Assembly (NCBI GenBank): GCA_944393325.1 | Contig: CALXZU010000084.1 | Coordinates: forward strand, 1-38,627 | Source: an uncultured Clostridia bacterium | Lineage (GTDB): Bacteria; Bacillota; Clostridia; TANB77; CAG-508 | Direction of reading: 5' to 3' | Length of the DNA stretch: 38,627 bases | Shown here: piece after piece, positions 1-9,298 of the stretch | Layout: the number at the start of each line of letters is the position of its first letter | Position numbering within the stretch: the first letter of the stretch is position 1 | The notes under the pieces: model-generated | What the model was told of the DNA's origin: nothing | Database searches by the model: none | The model's input: only the letters and a program-made list of their open reading frames with translations | Made by a program: the position numbers and the translations under genes

Positions 1-11
1 ATAACATATAC

Positions 12-53
12 AAAAATATCCCAGTTAGCATATAGCTAATTAGGATATTTTTT
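12..53 (+). terminator. Rho-independent terminator of an upstream gene
   Basis: The outer stem AAAAATATCC (12-21) pairs with GGATATTTTT (43-52). An inner stem TTAGC/GCTAA (25-29/35-39) closes an ATATA loop, and a T-rich run follows. It sits just before the promoter of the first adhesin gene, so it most likely ends a gene lying left of the window. The A-run on the 5' side means it could also act in the other direction. Confidence 0.75.
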
Positions 54-105
54 ATTATTTAAGTCTGAACAGTAACTAAAAAGTTAAAAAATATGACTAA
101 AACCC

Positions 106-134
106 TTGAAAAAACTGGTAAATCAGGGTATAAT
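106..134 (+). promoter_or_regulatory. Sigma-A promoter of the two-gene adhesin operon
   Basis: TTGAAA (106-111) and TATAAT (129-134) are separated by exactly 17 bases, so five of six and six of six consensus positions match. Transcription should start near 141, giving a leader of about 30 bases before the ATG at 172. The TTG that would open a longer reading frame at 106 is the first three bases of the -35 box, so it cannot be the translation start. Confidence 0.85.
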
Positions 135-152
135 AGTAAATAGAGGTATTAT

Positions 153-167
153 AAACCAAGGAGGTTT
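153..167 (+). promoter_or_regulatory. Ribosome binding site in a small hairpin
   Basis: AAGGAGG (158-164) lies 7 bases before the ATG at 172 and fixes the start. AAACC (153-157) can pair with GGTTT (163-167) across the loop AAGGA, which would partly occlude the Shine-Dalgarno. The 5-bp stem is weak and may have no regulatory meaning. Confidence 0.7.
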
Positions 168-171
168 TGTT

Positions 172-3100
172 ATGAAAGGTAAAATTATAAAATTAATAAC
201 TGTAATGTTATTGTTAGTTACACTAACAACTATTAATTTTATTTATGTAGGAGCAAGTTTTATAAGTTTAGCAGCAGAAGAAATATCTACTAATCATAAA
301 AACATAGAGTTTACTTCTACACTAAAAAGTGAGAACTTATTAACATTAACAGTTGTAGTAAAAAATGAAGGTTATTTTAATGGAGAAATTACTTTAGAAA
401 ATAGTAATTTTAAATTAAAAAATATATCAAGTCAATATGTAAATAAAGTCGAAGGGAATAAAATAGTATTAAATCAAATAAATGCTGGAACAACAGCAAG
501 TTTTGATGTGGAAATAGAGCCTGTTAAAGAAGAGAGTTTAGATGCAGGTCTATTAAGTGCTGTATCAGAATTAAATTTGTTGGGTATATACAAAGATAGT
601 ACAGAAAAAGATATAGAAATAGAAGCAAAAAGAGAAGTGAAATTAGAATATTCTGAAAACAATAATGAAGAAAACATAGAAAATACAGCAGAAATAATAA
701 CAAACAAAGTTGTAACAGTAAATGGAGAAGAAAAAAGAATTGTACAACTTTCTATAAATATGGGATTAAAAGAAAATAATTATCCAATAAGAGAAATAAC
801 AGGAAAAGTAACATTACCAGAAGAATTAGATGAACCAGAAGTTGTAGTAAAATCAAATTTAAATACAATGACAGACTTTGTATACAACAGCGATAATGGT
901 GAAATAAAACTACAATTTACAAATGAGCCAAATAATGAAAACAAAATTTTATGGAAAAAATCAGGAAATGAAAATGTAGTTTTAACTCTAATTTATAACA
1001 AAGATGTAAATTTAGAAAATACAAAACTACCTATAGAACAAACAGTAAAACTTTATAATAGCAAAGAAATAAAAGTAAATAATACTGTAGAAATAGGAAT
1101 TGAAGAAAAAGATGCTTTAATGCAAGTAAATAATACACCTTTAGAAGAAACAATATATAAAGGAAAAATAAATGCTTCAATAGATAGAACATTTGAAACA
1201 AAAACAAAATTAGTTGTGAATTTATCAAATGTTGGAAAAGACATTTTAGTAAAAGAAGATGCAAGTTATTATAATTTACAAGAAGGAACAATAGGAGCAA
1301 ATGTAGTTTATAATAAAACAGTTATTTCAAAAGCAAGTTTTGATAAAATATTAGGCGAAAATGGAAGTTTAACAATATTAAATGAAGAAGGACAAATATT
1401 AGGGACAGTAATTTCATCATCAGAAACTGATGAAAATGGAAATATTATTATAGATTATACAGGTAAAGAACCTTCTTCAATACAAATAAAAACATCTGTA
1501 CCTGTAAAAGAAGGAGACTTAGAATTAATACATACAAAAACAATAAAAGCAGGAGAAGAAGGAATTATAGGAAGTGCAACAGAATTAGTATCAAATACAA
1601 GCATTGAATATGGAACAGGAATAACAAATAAAGCAGAAGGAAAAATAAAATTAGAAAATGCTAAAACAGAAAGTTCTTTAAGTATAGATAAAGATACATT
1701 ATCAACAGTAGTTACAAATGATGTGGAAATAAGAGCAACATTAAAAGCAAATAATGAACAATATAATTTATATGAAAACCCAAGAATTACATTTGAATTA
1801 CCAGAAGCAGTAGAAAATATTACAATAAATAATGTAGAACTAGTGTATGAAGATGAACTGGCTATACAAAATTATTATGTTGATGGAAGAAATATAATAT
1901 TAGAACTAGCAGGGAAACAAACAAAATATAAACAAACAGGAATAGAAGGAACAATAATTGTTATAGATGCAAATGTAAATGTAAATAGAAAATCAGCCAC
2001 ACAAGATGGAAGAGTTTTAATGACAGTTGAAAATAAGGGAGAAATTATTACATCTGAAAACCCTATAAAAGTAGTTGCACCAACAGATATGACAGTAATA
2101 CATAGTATAAGTGATTTAGGAGTAGAAACAATAGGAGAAAATGAGGAAGAAACAGTAAGTATTGATAGAGGCGCTGAAGAAAGAAATTTACAAACACAAA
2201 TAGAAGTAATAAATAATAATGAAAATGCTATGGAAAATGTAAAAGTATTAGGAACATTCCCAACAAGAAGTGAAGAAAATAATATAGACACAAATATTAT
2301 AGAAGGTCTAAATGTAGAAGGAATAGAAGGTGCAAAAGTATATTATACAGAAAATGAAAATGCAACAAATGATTTACAAAACAGTGAAAATGGCTGGGAA
2401 GAAAATATACAAGATGGAACAAAAGTAAGAAAATATTTAGTGGAAGTACCTTTAATAGAATCTGGAACAAGTGTTATGGCAACATATATAACAAATGTAC
2501 CAGCATCTTTGGAATATAATCAAAAAGCAAGTCAAGACTATGTAGTTGACTATCAAAATACATTAACAAAAGCTACAAATGAAGTTAAAGCAACAGAAAT
2601 TAATATGGAAACAGGAGTGGGACCAGATTTAGAAACAAAAGTAACAGCTAGTGTATCAGGTTCTGACCAACAAAATGGAAGCAAAGTAAAAAATGGTGAG
2701 GTTATCAGGTATAAAGTAGAAGTATCAAATGTGGGAAGTGAAGACATTGATAATGTTACAATAAATAGTCAAGTACCAGAAGGAACAACATTAGTTGTAC
2801 CAAAAAACAATTATGAATATACAGGATCTTCATATTATGAGGAATTAGAAAATAGAACATATGAAAATACAATAAACAATTTAAAAGTTGGGGAAGTTGT
2901 AACAAAAGAATATGAGGTAAGAGTAAACAATGATACTAAGCCAGGAACAAATTTAGTAAATAAATCAAGTATTAAATATGGTGATGTAACAAAAGAATCA
3001 GGAGAAACAAGTTTAATTACTGAAAATGGAGATGTTCGTGTAACAGTAAAAAGAATAACAGACACAAGTACAGATTTATATGAAAATGGAGTAATACAAT

Positions 3101-5034
3101 ATTTTGCGATAGTGGAGAATATATCAGATGAAACACAAGAGAATGTAAAAGTAAGAACAAATTTACCAGAATCTTTAGAAGTTTCAAGATTAAATTTAGT
3201 TACAGGAATGCCTTCACAAGACATGTCAGATGAAGATTTATATCAAACAACTGCAGATAGTGATCAAGTCTCAGATGAGACAGAAATAAGAGAAGTAACA
3301 GAAGAAGAATTAACTGAAAATACAGAAAATCTTCCTGAAACAGAACAAATTGAATATCAAGATGAATTAGATATAGGTTCAATAGAACCAGGACAAAATA
3401 AGGTATTAAGTTACGACTTAAAAATCAATAAAGTAGAAGAAGAAAAACCAATAGATTTCTCAGTAGTTGCAGAAGCTAATAATCAAAATTACCGTTCAAA
3501 TATAGTTTCAGATAATGTAAGAAAAATAGATATTAGTATGTCTATTAAAGCAGAACCAGAAGGAAACTATATAAAAGCAGGAGATACATTAAAATATATT
3601 ATTAATATTAAGAATAATGGAACTCAGGACATTAATGATTTGAAAATAAAAGACACAATACCAAATAGTTTAACAGTAACAAAAGTAACTTTAGATGGAC
3701 AAGAACAAACAGATTTAAAAGAAAAGAATAATTTGGAAATTAGAACTAATGTAAAATCAGGAGAAGAAGTAGTTGTCGAAATAGAAACACTAGTAAACTA
3801 CTCAGCAGCAAGAGTGGAAGCAGAAGCGGTTACAAATAAGGCAACAGGAGAAGTACTTGGCGAAACAATAGCAACAACAACAGAACTAACACATATAATT
3901 GAGGCGAACGAAGAAAATAGTGGGGCAACAGAAGATCCGGATGGAGAAAATAATAATGGAAATAACAATAATGGCAGTGGCAACAACAATGACAACAGTA
4001 ACGTAGCAACTGGTAATGCAATAATAACAGGGCTTGCATGGTTTGACGAAAATGCAAATGGTGCAAGAGACCCTCAAGAAAGAACAATGAGTGGAGTGAA
4101 AGTACAATTACTAAATGCACAAACAAATACGTTAGTAACAAAAGAAGATGGAAGTGTATTAGAAACAACAACTAACGAAAATGGAGTTTATGTATTAGAT
4201 CACATTCAAAATGGAAATTATATTGTAATATTTGATAATGAAAATTCAGCATACGGATTAACAAAATATAAAGCAGAAGGTATAAGTGAAACAAATAATT
4301 CAGATGCAATTGTAAAAGAAATGACAATAGATGGTACATCTAAAGAAATTGCATCAACAGATATTATAGAAATTGATAATATGAATGTTTCAGATATAAA
4401 TGCTGGATATATTGAATTACAAAATTTTGATTTACAATTAGAAAAATATGTTACAAGAATAGTAGTACAGGACTCAAGTGGAAGTACAGTAAGAGAATAT
4501 AATGACGAAGATTTAGCAAGGGCAGAACTTGATGCAAAAAGAGTAAATGGTGCAACAGTGTTAATCGAATATGTGATAAGAGTTAGTAACGTAGGAGAAG
4601 TTGACGGATACGCAAGAAGAATTGCAGATTATGCACCAAATGATTTAGAATTTAGTTCAGAACTAAATAAAGATTGGTACCAAACACAAGATGGAATATA
4701 TTCAGAAAGTTTAGCAAACGAAATAATAAAACCAGGAGAGACGAAAGAAATAAAATTAACATTAACAAAAACAATGACAGAAGACAATGTTGGACTAGTA
4801 AATAATACAGCAGAAATAGATGAAGCCTATAATGAATTGGGATTATTAGATAGCAATTCAACACCAGGAAATAGAACATCTGGAGAAAATGATATGGGTT
4901 CAGCAGATGTACTTTTAGGAATTAAAACTGGTGGAGCAGTATATGTAGGAGGAACTATAGTTGCAATAGTAATTCTTGGAGCTGTAGTATTTATAGTTAT
5001 AAGAAAGAAAAATAAAGCAAAAGAGGAAATATAA
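172..5034 (+). CDS. Giant DUF11/SdrD B-like surface protein (N-half of the split pair)
   Basis: Predicted secreted, membrane-anchored surface protein of 1620 aa; the binding partner is unknown. The start is set by AAGGAGG 7 bases upstream. Residues 1-34 form a signal peptide with a likely cut in SLA-A. The body is a string of beta-sandwich modules; DUF11-like repeats of the type 'G..I.Y.I.V.N.G......V.D.IP' begin near 640, 816, 954 and 1120. An Asn/Gly-rich linker (about 1255-1281) precedes an SdrD B-like module (about 1285-1390, with DENANG.RDP). A further DUF11-like module (1417-1553) and an STPGN motif (near 1563) follow. A transmembrane helix (1587-1611) ends in a short Lys-rich tail. The preceding LGIKTGG is not a convincing sortase motif. 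The protein matches the N-terminal halves of the three giant paralogues downstream. Its TAA is in frame with the next gene. DUF11 and SdrD B assignments are by motif reading. Confidence 0.88.
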   Translation: MKGKIIKLITVMLLLVTLTTINFIYVGASFISLAAEEISTNHKNIEFTSTLKSENLLTLTVVVKNEGYFNGEITLENSNFKLKNISSQYVNKVEGNKIVLNQINAGTTASFDVEIEPVKEESLDAGLLSAVSELNLLGIYKDSTEKDIEIEAKREVKLEYSENNNEENIENTAEIITNKVVTVNGEEKRIVQLSINMGLKENNYPIREITGKVTLPEELDEPEVVVKSNLNTMTDFVYNSDNGEIKLQFTNEPNNENKILWKKSGNENVVLTLIYNKDVNLENTKLPIEQTVKLYNSKEIKVNNTVEIGIEEKDALMQVNNTPLEETIYKGKINASIDRTFETKTKLVVNLSNVGKDILVKEDASYYNLQEGTIGANVVYNKTVISKASFDKILGENGSLTILNEEGQILGTVISSSETDENGNIIIDYTGKEPSSIQIKTSVPVKEGDLELIHTKTIKAGEEGIIGSATELVSNTSIEYGTGITNKAEGKIKLENAKTESSLSIDKDTLSTVVTNDVEIRATLKANNEQYNLYENPRITFELPEAVENITINNVELVYEDELAIQNYYVDGRNIILELAGKQTKYKQTGIEGTIIVIDANVNVNRKSATQDGRVLMTVENKGEIITSENPIKVVAPTDMTVIHSISDLGVETIGENEEETVSIDRGAEERNLQTQIEVINNNENAMENVKVLGTFPTRSEENNIDTNIIEGLNVEGIEGAKVYYTENENATNDLQNSENGWEENIQDGTKVRKYLVEVPLIESGTSVMATYITNVPASLEYNQKASQDYVVDYQNTLTKATNEVKATEINMETGVGPDLETKVTASVSGSDQQNGSKVKNGEVIRYKVEVSNVGSEDIDNVTINSQVPEGTTLVVPKNNYEYTGSSYYEELENRTYENTINNLKVGEVVTKEYEVRVNNDTKPGTNLVNKSSIKYGDVTKESGETSLITENGDVRVTVKRITDTSTDLYENGVIQYFAIVENISDETQENVKVRTNLPESLEVSRLNLVTGMPSQDMSDEDLYQTTADSDQVSDETEIREVTEEELTENTENLPETEQIEYQDELDIGSIEPGQNKVLSYDLKINKVEEEKPIDFSVVAEANNQNYRSNIVSDNVRKIDISMSIKAEPEGNYIKAGDTLKYIINIKNNGTQDINDLKIKDTIPNSLTVTKVTLDGQEQTDLKEKNNLEIRTNVKSGEEVVVEIETLVNYSAARVEAEAVTNKATGEVLGETIATTTELTHIIEANEENSGATEDPDGENNNGNNNNGSGNNNDNSNVATGNAIITGLAWFDENANGARDPQERTMSGVKVQLLNAQTNTLVTKEDGSVLETTTNENGVYVLDHIQNGNYIVIFDNENSAYGLTKYKAEGISETNNSDAIVKEMTIDGTSKEIASTDIIEIDNMNVSDINAGYIELQNFDLQLEKYVTRIVVQDSSGSTVREYNDEDLARAELDAKRVNGATVLIEYVIRVSNVGEVDGYARRIADYAPNDLEFSSELNKDWYQTQDGIYSESLANEIIKPGETKEIKLTLTKTMTEDNVGLVNNTAEIDEAYNELGLLDSNSTPGNRTSGENDMGSADVLLGIKTGGAVYVGGTIVAIVILGAVVFIVIRKKNKAKEEI

Positions 5035-5040
5035 AAGGAA

Positions 5041-5046
5041 AGGAGG
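5041..5046 (+). promoter_or_regulatory. Shine-Dalgarno of the second operon gene
   Basis: AGGAGG lies 7 bases after the TAA of the first gene. An ATG touching it at 5047 has no spacer and is not usable. The ATG at 5059, 12 bases away, gives a clean signal peptide (MNRVKKIIV) and is the better start. The spacing is longer than usual. Confidence 0.7.
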
Positions 5047-5058
5047 ATGTGTTTAGAG

Positions 5059-8000
5059 ATGAACAGAGTAAAGAAAATAATTGTAAGCATAATATCTATG
5101 ATAATTATAATACTTGTAATGAGTACAATATCTACCGCATATTATGTTGGACAAACACTATCACTAAGCCAAAGACAATATTTAAATAGTACAAACATAT
5201 TTTGTATGGAACATGCACAATTAACAACAAACAGCATGACATATAGAGTGGTGTCCAATGTAAGAATTGTTGGAACGAAATCAACAGATCATACTGGAAA
5301 AACAATAGATAGCTTGGACAATGCAAGACTTGCATATATATTATCACAAGATAATGGTTCAAATAAAATTACTGGACCTGTGCAAAATGCAGTGTGGAAT
5401 TTTGGTTATACATGGATGAATAATGTTGGACAATATCATGCAGGTTTATATGCAGGTTTTGCAGGAAGTCAACAAGGAAGTTCAACATGGCTTGACCAAG
5501 CGGCAATAGACTATGCAAACCAAATAAATAGTTCAGAACAAGTAACTGATAACACAAATAAAGAAAATATACAAGTAGAAACATATGAAAGAGATGGAAA
5601 AGCATATATGAGAATAGGTCCATTTAACTGGACCTTTGGTGGAACAATTACAGAAATAAATGTATTTGACCAAAATTCTGAATCTATATCAGAAAAATTA
5701 TATAGTAGTTTTTCAGGAACAACAGAAAATTTCTTTGATGTAAGTGGAATAAAATCAGGAACAGATTTTTATATTTCAATTCCTATTGAAAGTGAAGTTA
5801 CTAAAATAACTAAGATAACTGGAAATATACAGATGGAAGTAAAAGGTGTAAATATTTGGTTCCTTGAAAATAATAATTATTATTTACAAAATATGTTAGT
5901 TAGAGAACCATTTACTGAGATGAAAAATATAGAGATAAACTTTGATTATGATATAGACACAACAGCACACTTAAAAATTATAAAAGTAAATAAAGATAAT
6001 CATGAAGTAACTTTAGAAGGTGTAGGATTCTACATAATGAATAATGAGCTTAATAAATATGTAAAACAAAATGAAGATGGAAGTATATCATATGTAGAAA
6101 CAAGAGAAGAAGCAACAGAATTTATAACTGATGAAAATGGAGAAATCTTTATTGAAAACTTATTAGTTGGAACATATACAGCATATGAAACAAATAATCC
6201 AAACTATGGTTATGAACTATTACCAGATGGACAAGTAACACAAATAACGGCAGGAGAAACAACAGAATTTGTAATTGAGAATAAACAAATATATGTAAAA
6301 CTATCAGGAATAGTATGGGTAGATGGAATTTCTGGAAAAGAATCATATAGAAATGACTTATTCCAAGACAATGATTTAGATGATGGAGATATATTATTAG
6401 ATGGAATTACAGTAAGATTAAAAGATAGAACAACTGGAGAAACAATAATGGAAACAATTACAGCAGATGGCGGTAAATACCTATTTATGGATGTTCTAAT
6501 CGAAAACTTACAAAATTACTATATAGAATTCGAATATGATGGATTAACATATACAAATGTAGTTCCACATATAGATAGAGACAATGGTTCTAAATCAGCA
6601 GAAAATCCTGAAATTAGAGATGAATTTAACAAGAGATTTAATACAGTAGAAGGTGGACAAACACAAGACACTGGTATTACCCTAAATGAAAATGGAGAAA
6701 AAGTTTATGATTTAAATTATAATTTGGATTTAAATAACCATTCTTCAACGTTAATAAATAATGGACAATTCTTAATTACGGGAAATACTGATGAAACAGG
6801 ATACAGCATTTGGGATAATTTTGAATATGGTATGGAAGAAATCAAATGGATTAACCAAGGTTTATATGAAAGAGAACAACCAGATTTGGCATTAATTAAA
6901 GACTTAGAAAATGTAAGAGTATCAGTTAATGGATATCAACATGTATATAATTATTCACAAAGATTTGTAAATCAAGGTGAATATGGAGATGGATTTAATG
7001 TAGGTGTAAAATTTGGAGATAAATATGGAACTATGTCATATACAAGAGCAATTTATAAAGCAGATTACGAATATATAAATGAAGAAGATCCATCAAGAGA
7101 ATTGCAAGTATATGTAACATATAGAATAGCTTTAAGAAATGAATCTACAAATTTAATAAGTAGAATAAATAGTATAGTAGATTACTATGATAGTAGATAT
7201 ACATTATTAAAAGTAGGAACAGCATTAGATGAAAATGGAAGCATAACAGGAGATGAACTAAATCATACAGATTCAACATATAGTGACGAATATGCACAAA
7301 CTATAATTGATACAAATATGGAATTAGATCCACAAACAACGTCAGATATTTATATGGAATTCCAATTAAGTAGAGAGACAGTTGTAAGTATATTAAATGA
7401 CGGAGAAGTTTTAGATAATGTTGTAGAAATAAATTCATATTCAACATTTGATGCAAATGGTAGTGTATATGCAGGTGTAGATAAAGATTCTAACCCAGCA
7501 AATTGTACACCAGGAGATAAACAAACATATCAAGATGATACAGATCAAGCACCAGGATTTAAATTAGAAGTTGCAGATGCAAGAAGCCTAAGTGGTAAAG
7601 TATTCTTGGATTCTACAACAGGAGAATTAATGACAGGAGAAATTAGACAAGGCTCTGGTGCATATGAAGATGGAGAATTAGGAATAGAAGGTGTAGCAAT
7701 TACGCTAACTGAAAATACTGGAAGCGGAAAAGTATATACGGCTACAACAGATAGTAATGGAGATTTCTTAATTGCAGACTTCATACCAGGTGATTATACA
7801 TTAATGTATACTTGGGGAGATGAAACATATACAGTACAAAAATATAAAGGAACTATATATGATAGCTCAAGAGATCAGACAAATAAACAATGGTTTAAAG
7901 AAGACGTAGATAATAGATTAACAGATGCAATTGATGACTATGAGTTAAGAAAACAAATAGATGAAGAAATAAAACATATAACAGCATATACAGAAACAAC

Positions 8001-8961
8001 AATAGATAAAATGAATTCATATACTCCAACTATGGGAATTGGTGTAGAATATGAAAGTGTATATACAGCATCTTCAGGAGATAGATATACATATGAAATC
8101 CATAATGTTGACTTTGGTATAGTAGAAAGAGCAAGACAAAAGATGGAATTAACTAAAAGAGTTGCTTTACTTAAATTAACTCTTGCAAATGGACAAGAAA
8201 TAAATAATGTTACATTTGATGAAGATGGAAATATAACAGGACAAAGTGATCATCTAACTTATATGGGACCATCAGAAACATCAGTGCCAGCTAATGGTTA
8301 TGTAAGAGTTGAAATAGACAATGAATTAATCCAGGGTGCAAGATTAGAAGTAGGATATGAAATTAAAGCAACAAATATAAGTGAACTAGATTACTTATCT
8401 GAAAATTATTATACTTATGGAATAATAGAAGGAGATATTGTTACAATTACACCAACAGCTGTAATAGATTACTTAGATAATGATTGGGCATTTGAACCAG
8501 ATGATAACCTTGATTGGGAAATAAAAACATTAGATGAAATTAAAGACATTGTAGCTGAGGTTGTATACAATAATGAAAATTCTTCTATAAATGATAAAAT
8601 TATTCTTTATACAGAAAGTTTAAAAGAACATAATTTAGCACCTAGCGAAAATGCACAAGTAATGCTAAATGTTTCTAAATTACTTGCAACATCTGATGAC
8701 ATTTCATTAGATAACGAAACAGAACTTGTAACATTAGATAAAAATGGTGGTTCAGAACCTGAGGAAATACCAGGAAATTATATTCCAGGTACAGGACATA
8801 CAGAAATAGATGATAGTACAGCAGAAACAATTGTTGTAACACCGGCAACAGGTGCTAACCTAGGATTTGTAATACCAATTACAATAGGAATAATATTGTT
8901 AACAGGATTAGGAGTAGGAATATTCTTAATTAAAAGAAAGGCTTTAGGTAATAAAGAATAG
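5059..8961 (+). CDS. Thioester-domain / Cna-B adhesin (C-half of the split pair)
   Basis: Predicted cell-surface adhesin of 1300 aa, translated from the same mRNA as the preceding gene (24 bases between stop and start). Signal peptide 1-27 (STA|YY). The mature N-terminus looks like a thioester domain: Cys49 in FCMEHAQ and Gln109 in PVQNAVWNF match the paired Cys and Gln motifs of Gram-positive TED adhesins, which form an internal Cys-Gln thioester able to bond covalently to host amines. Then follow a Cna-B/SpaA-like module (about 305-400, LKIIKVNK...GVGF), an SdrD-like module (413-520), a YEREQPDLAL motif near 604 and a second SdrD B-like module (845-940). The C-terminus has TPATG (1261-1265), a hydrophobic helix and a KRK tail, the layout of a sortase signal with Thr for Leu. 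It matches the C-terminal halves of the three giants, except that the head differs. The TED call is by motif only. Confidence 0.87.
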   Translation: MNRVKKIIVSIISMIIIILVMSTISTAYYVGQTLSLSQRQYLNSTNIFCMEHAQLTTNSMTYRVVSNVRIVGTKSTDHTGKTIDSLDNARLAYILSQDNGSNKITGPVQNAVWNFGYTWMNNVGQYHAGLYAGFAGSQQGSSTWLDQAAIDYANQINSSEQVTDNTNKENIQVETYERDGKAYMRIGPFNWTFGGTITEINVFDQNSESISEKLYSSFSGTTENFFDVSGIKSGTDFYISIPIESEVTKITKITGNIQMEVKGVNIWFLENNNYYLQNMLVREPFTEMKNIEINFDYDIDTTAHLKIIKVNKDNHEVTLEGVGFYIMNNELNKYVKQNEDGSISYVETREEATEFITDENGEIFIENLLVGTYTAYETNNPNYGYELLPDGQVTQITAGETTEFVIENKQIYVKLSGIVWVDGISGKESYRNDLFQDNDLDDGDILLDGITVRLKDRTTGETIMETITADGGKYLFMDVLIENLQNYYIEFEYDGLTYTNVVPHIDRDNGSKSAENPEIRDEFNKRFNTVEGGQTQDTGITLNENGEKVYDLNYNLDLNNHSSTLINNGQFLITGNTDETGYSIWDNFEYGMEEIKWINQGLYEREQPDLALIKDLENVRVSVNGYQHVYNYSQRFVNQGEYGDGFNVGVKFGDKYGTMSYTRAIYKADYEYINEEDPSRELQVYVTYRIALRNESTNLISRINSIVDYYDSRYTLLKVGTALDENGSITGDELNHTDSTYSDEYAQTIIDTNMELDPQTTSDIYMEFQLSRETVVSILNDGEVLDNVVEINSYSTFDANGSVYAGVDKDSNPANCTPGDKQTYQDDTDQAPGFKLEVADARSLSGKVFLDSTTGELMTGEIRQGSGAYEDGELGIEGVAITLTENTGSGKVYTATTDSNGDFLIADFIPGDYTLMYTWGDETYTVQKYKGTIYDSSRDQTNKQWFKEDVDNRLTDAIDDYELRKQIDEEIKHITAYTETTIDKMNSYTPTMGIGVEYESVYTASSGDRYTYEIHNVDFGIVERARQKMELTKRVALLKLTLANGQEINNVTFDEDGNITGQSDHLTYMGPSETSVPANGYVRVEIDNELIQGARLEVGYEIKATNISELDYLSENYYTYGIIEGDIVTITPTAVIDYLDNDWAFEPDDNLDWEIKTLDEIKDIVAEVVYNNENSSINDKIILYTESLKEHNLAPSENAQVMLNVSKLLATSDDISLDNETELVTLDKNGGSEPEEIPGNYIPGTGHTEIDDSTAETIVVTPATGANLGFVIPITIGIILLTGLGVGIFLIKRKALGNKE
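5203..5385 (+). other. Core of the predicted thioester domain (Cys49 to Gln109)
   Basis: The span runs from the TGT codon of Cys49 (5203-5205) to the CAA codon of Gln109 (5383-5385). The aromatic residue before Cys and the Q..VW pattern around Gln are the diagnostic features of the domain. Between them, ARLAYILSQDNG resembles the helix found in this family. The domain sits at the mature N-terminus, as expected for the tip of a fibrous adhesin. Confidence 0.7.
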
Positions 8962-9005
8962 AAAAAACTAAAATGAAAAGCAAATAAATAATAGCTAAAT
9001 AATAT

Positions 9006-9058
9006 AAAATGAACCTAATTTATTAAACAATTTGTTTAGTAAAAAAGGTTCATTTTTT
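9006..9058 (+). terminator. Terminator of the split adhesin operon
   Basis: AAAATGAACCT (9006-9016) pairs with AGGTTCATTTT (9046-9056), and the U-run continues to 9058. An inner TAAAC/GTTTA pairing extends the hairpin. It follows the TAG at 8959 by about 45 bases and separates the operon from the first giant gene. Confidence 0.85.
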
Positions 9059-9090
9059 CACTTAAAAATATACCAAGATTAATTAAACTT

Positions 9091-9153
9091 TACGCAAATA
9101 ACGGTTTTGAACAATCTGTAAATAAATTGTGGAAATTTGTAATAAAAATGTAA
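9091..9153 (+). promoter_or_regulatory. Conserved upstream element with phased TGTAA repeats
   Basis: Two short blocks are shared with the region upstream of the next giant gene, although the sequence between them differs: TACGCAAATAA (9091-9101) and TTGTAATAAAAATGTAA (9137-9153). TGTAA occurs at 9117, 9138 and 9149, that is 21 and 11 bases apart, or two turns and one turn of the helix. On the other strand this reads TTACA repeats with an 11-bp period, the geometry used by OmpR/PhoB-family regulators. No regulator gene is in the window, so the link is an inference. Confidence 0.4.
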
Positions 9154-9233
9154 ATTTTTTTAAATAAATAATTGTTAAAACAGTTTCCGTAAAATAACGA
9201 GGATTATTTTTACTTTTTTGGAAAAAACATACA

Positions 9234-9262
9234 TTGCAATTGATAAAAAAAGTTTGTAATAT
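9234..9262 (+). promoter_or_regulatory. Sigma-A promoter of the first giant gene
   Basis: TTGCAA (9234-9239) and TAATAT (9257-9262) are 17 bases apart. The sequence TGTAATATTAA around the -10 box is also present at the promoters of the other two giants. The leader to the ATG at 9299 is about 30 bases. Confidence 0.8.
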
Positions 9263-9298
9263 TAATATAAGGATTATTTTATTTTGGGAGGCTTTATA

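Noticed and set aside
106..171. TTG start 22 codons upstream of the first adhesin
   Set aside because: The TTG is the start of the -35 box of a consensus promoter, and the ATG at 172 has a perfect Shine-Dalgarno.
5032..5058. Stop between the first two genes as a sequencing error in one large gene
   Set aside because: An AGGAGG and a fresh signal peptide follow directly, so two genes is the better reading. The shared frame is still worth noting and is reported as a finding.
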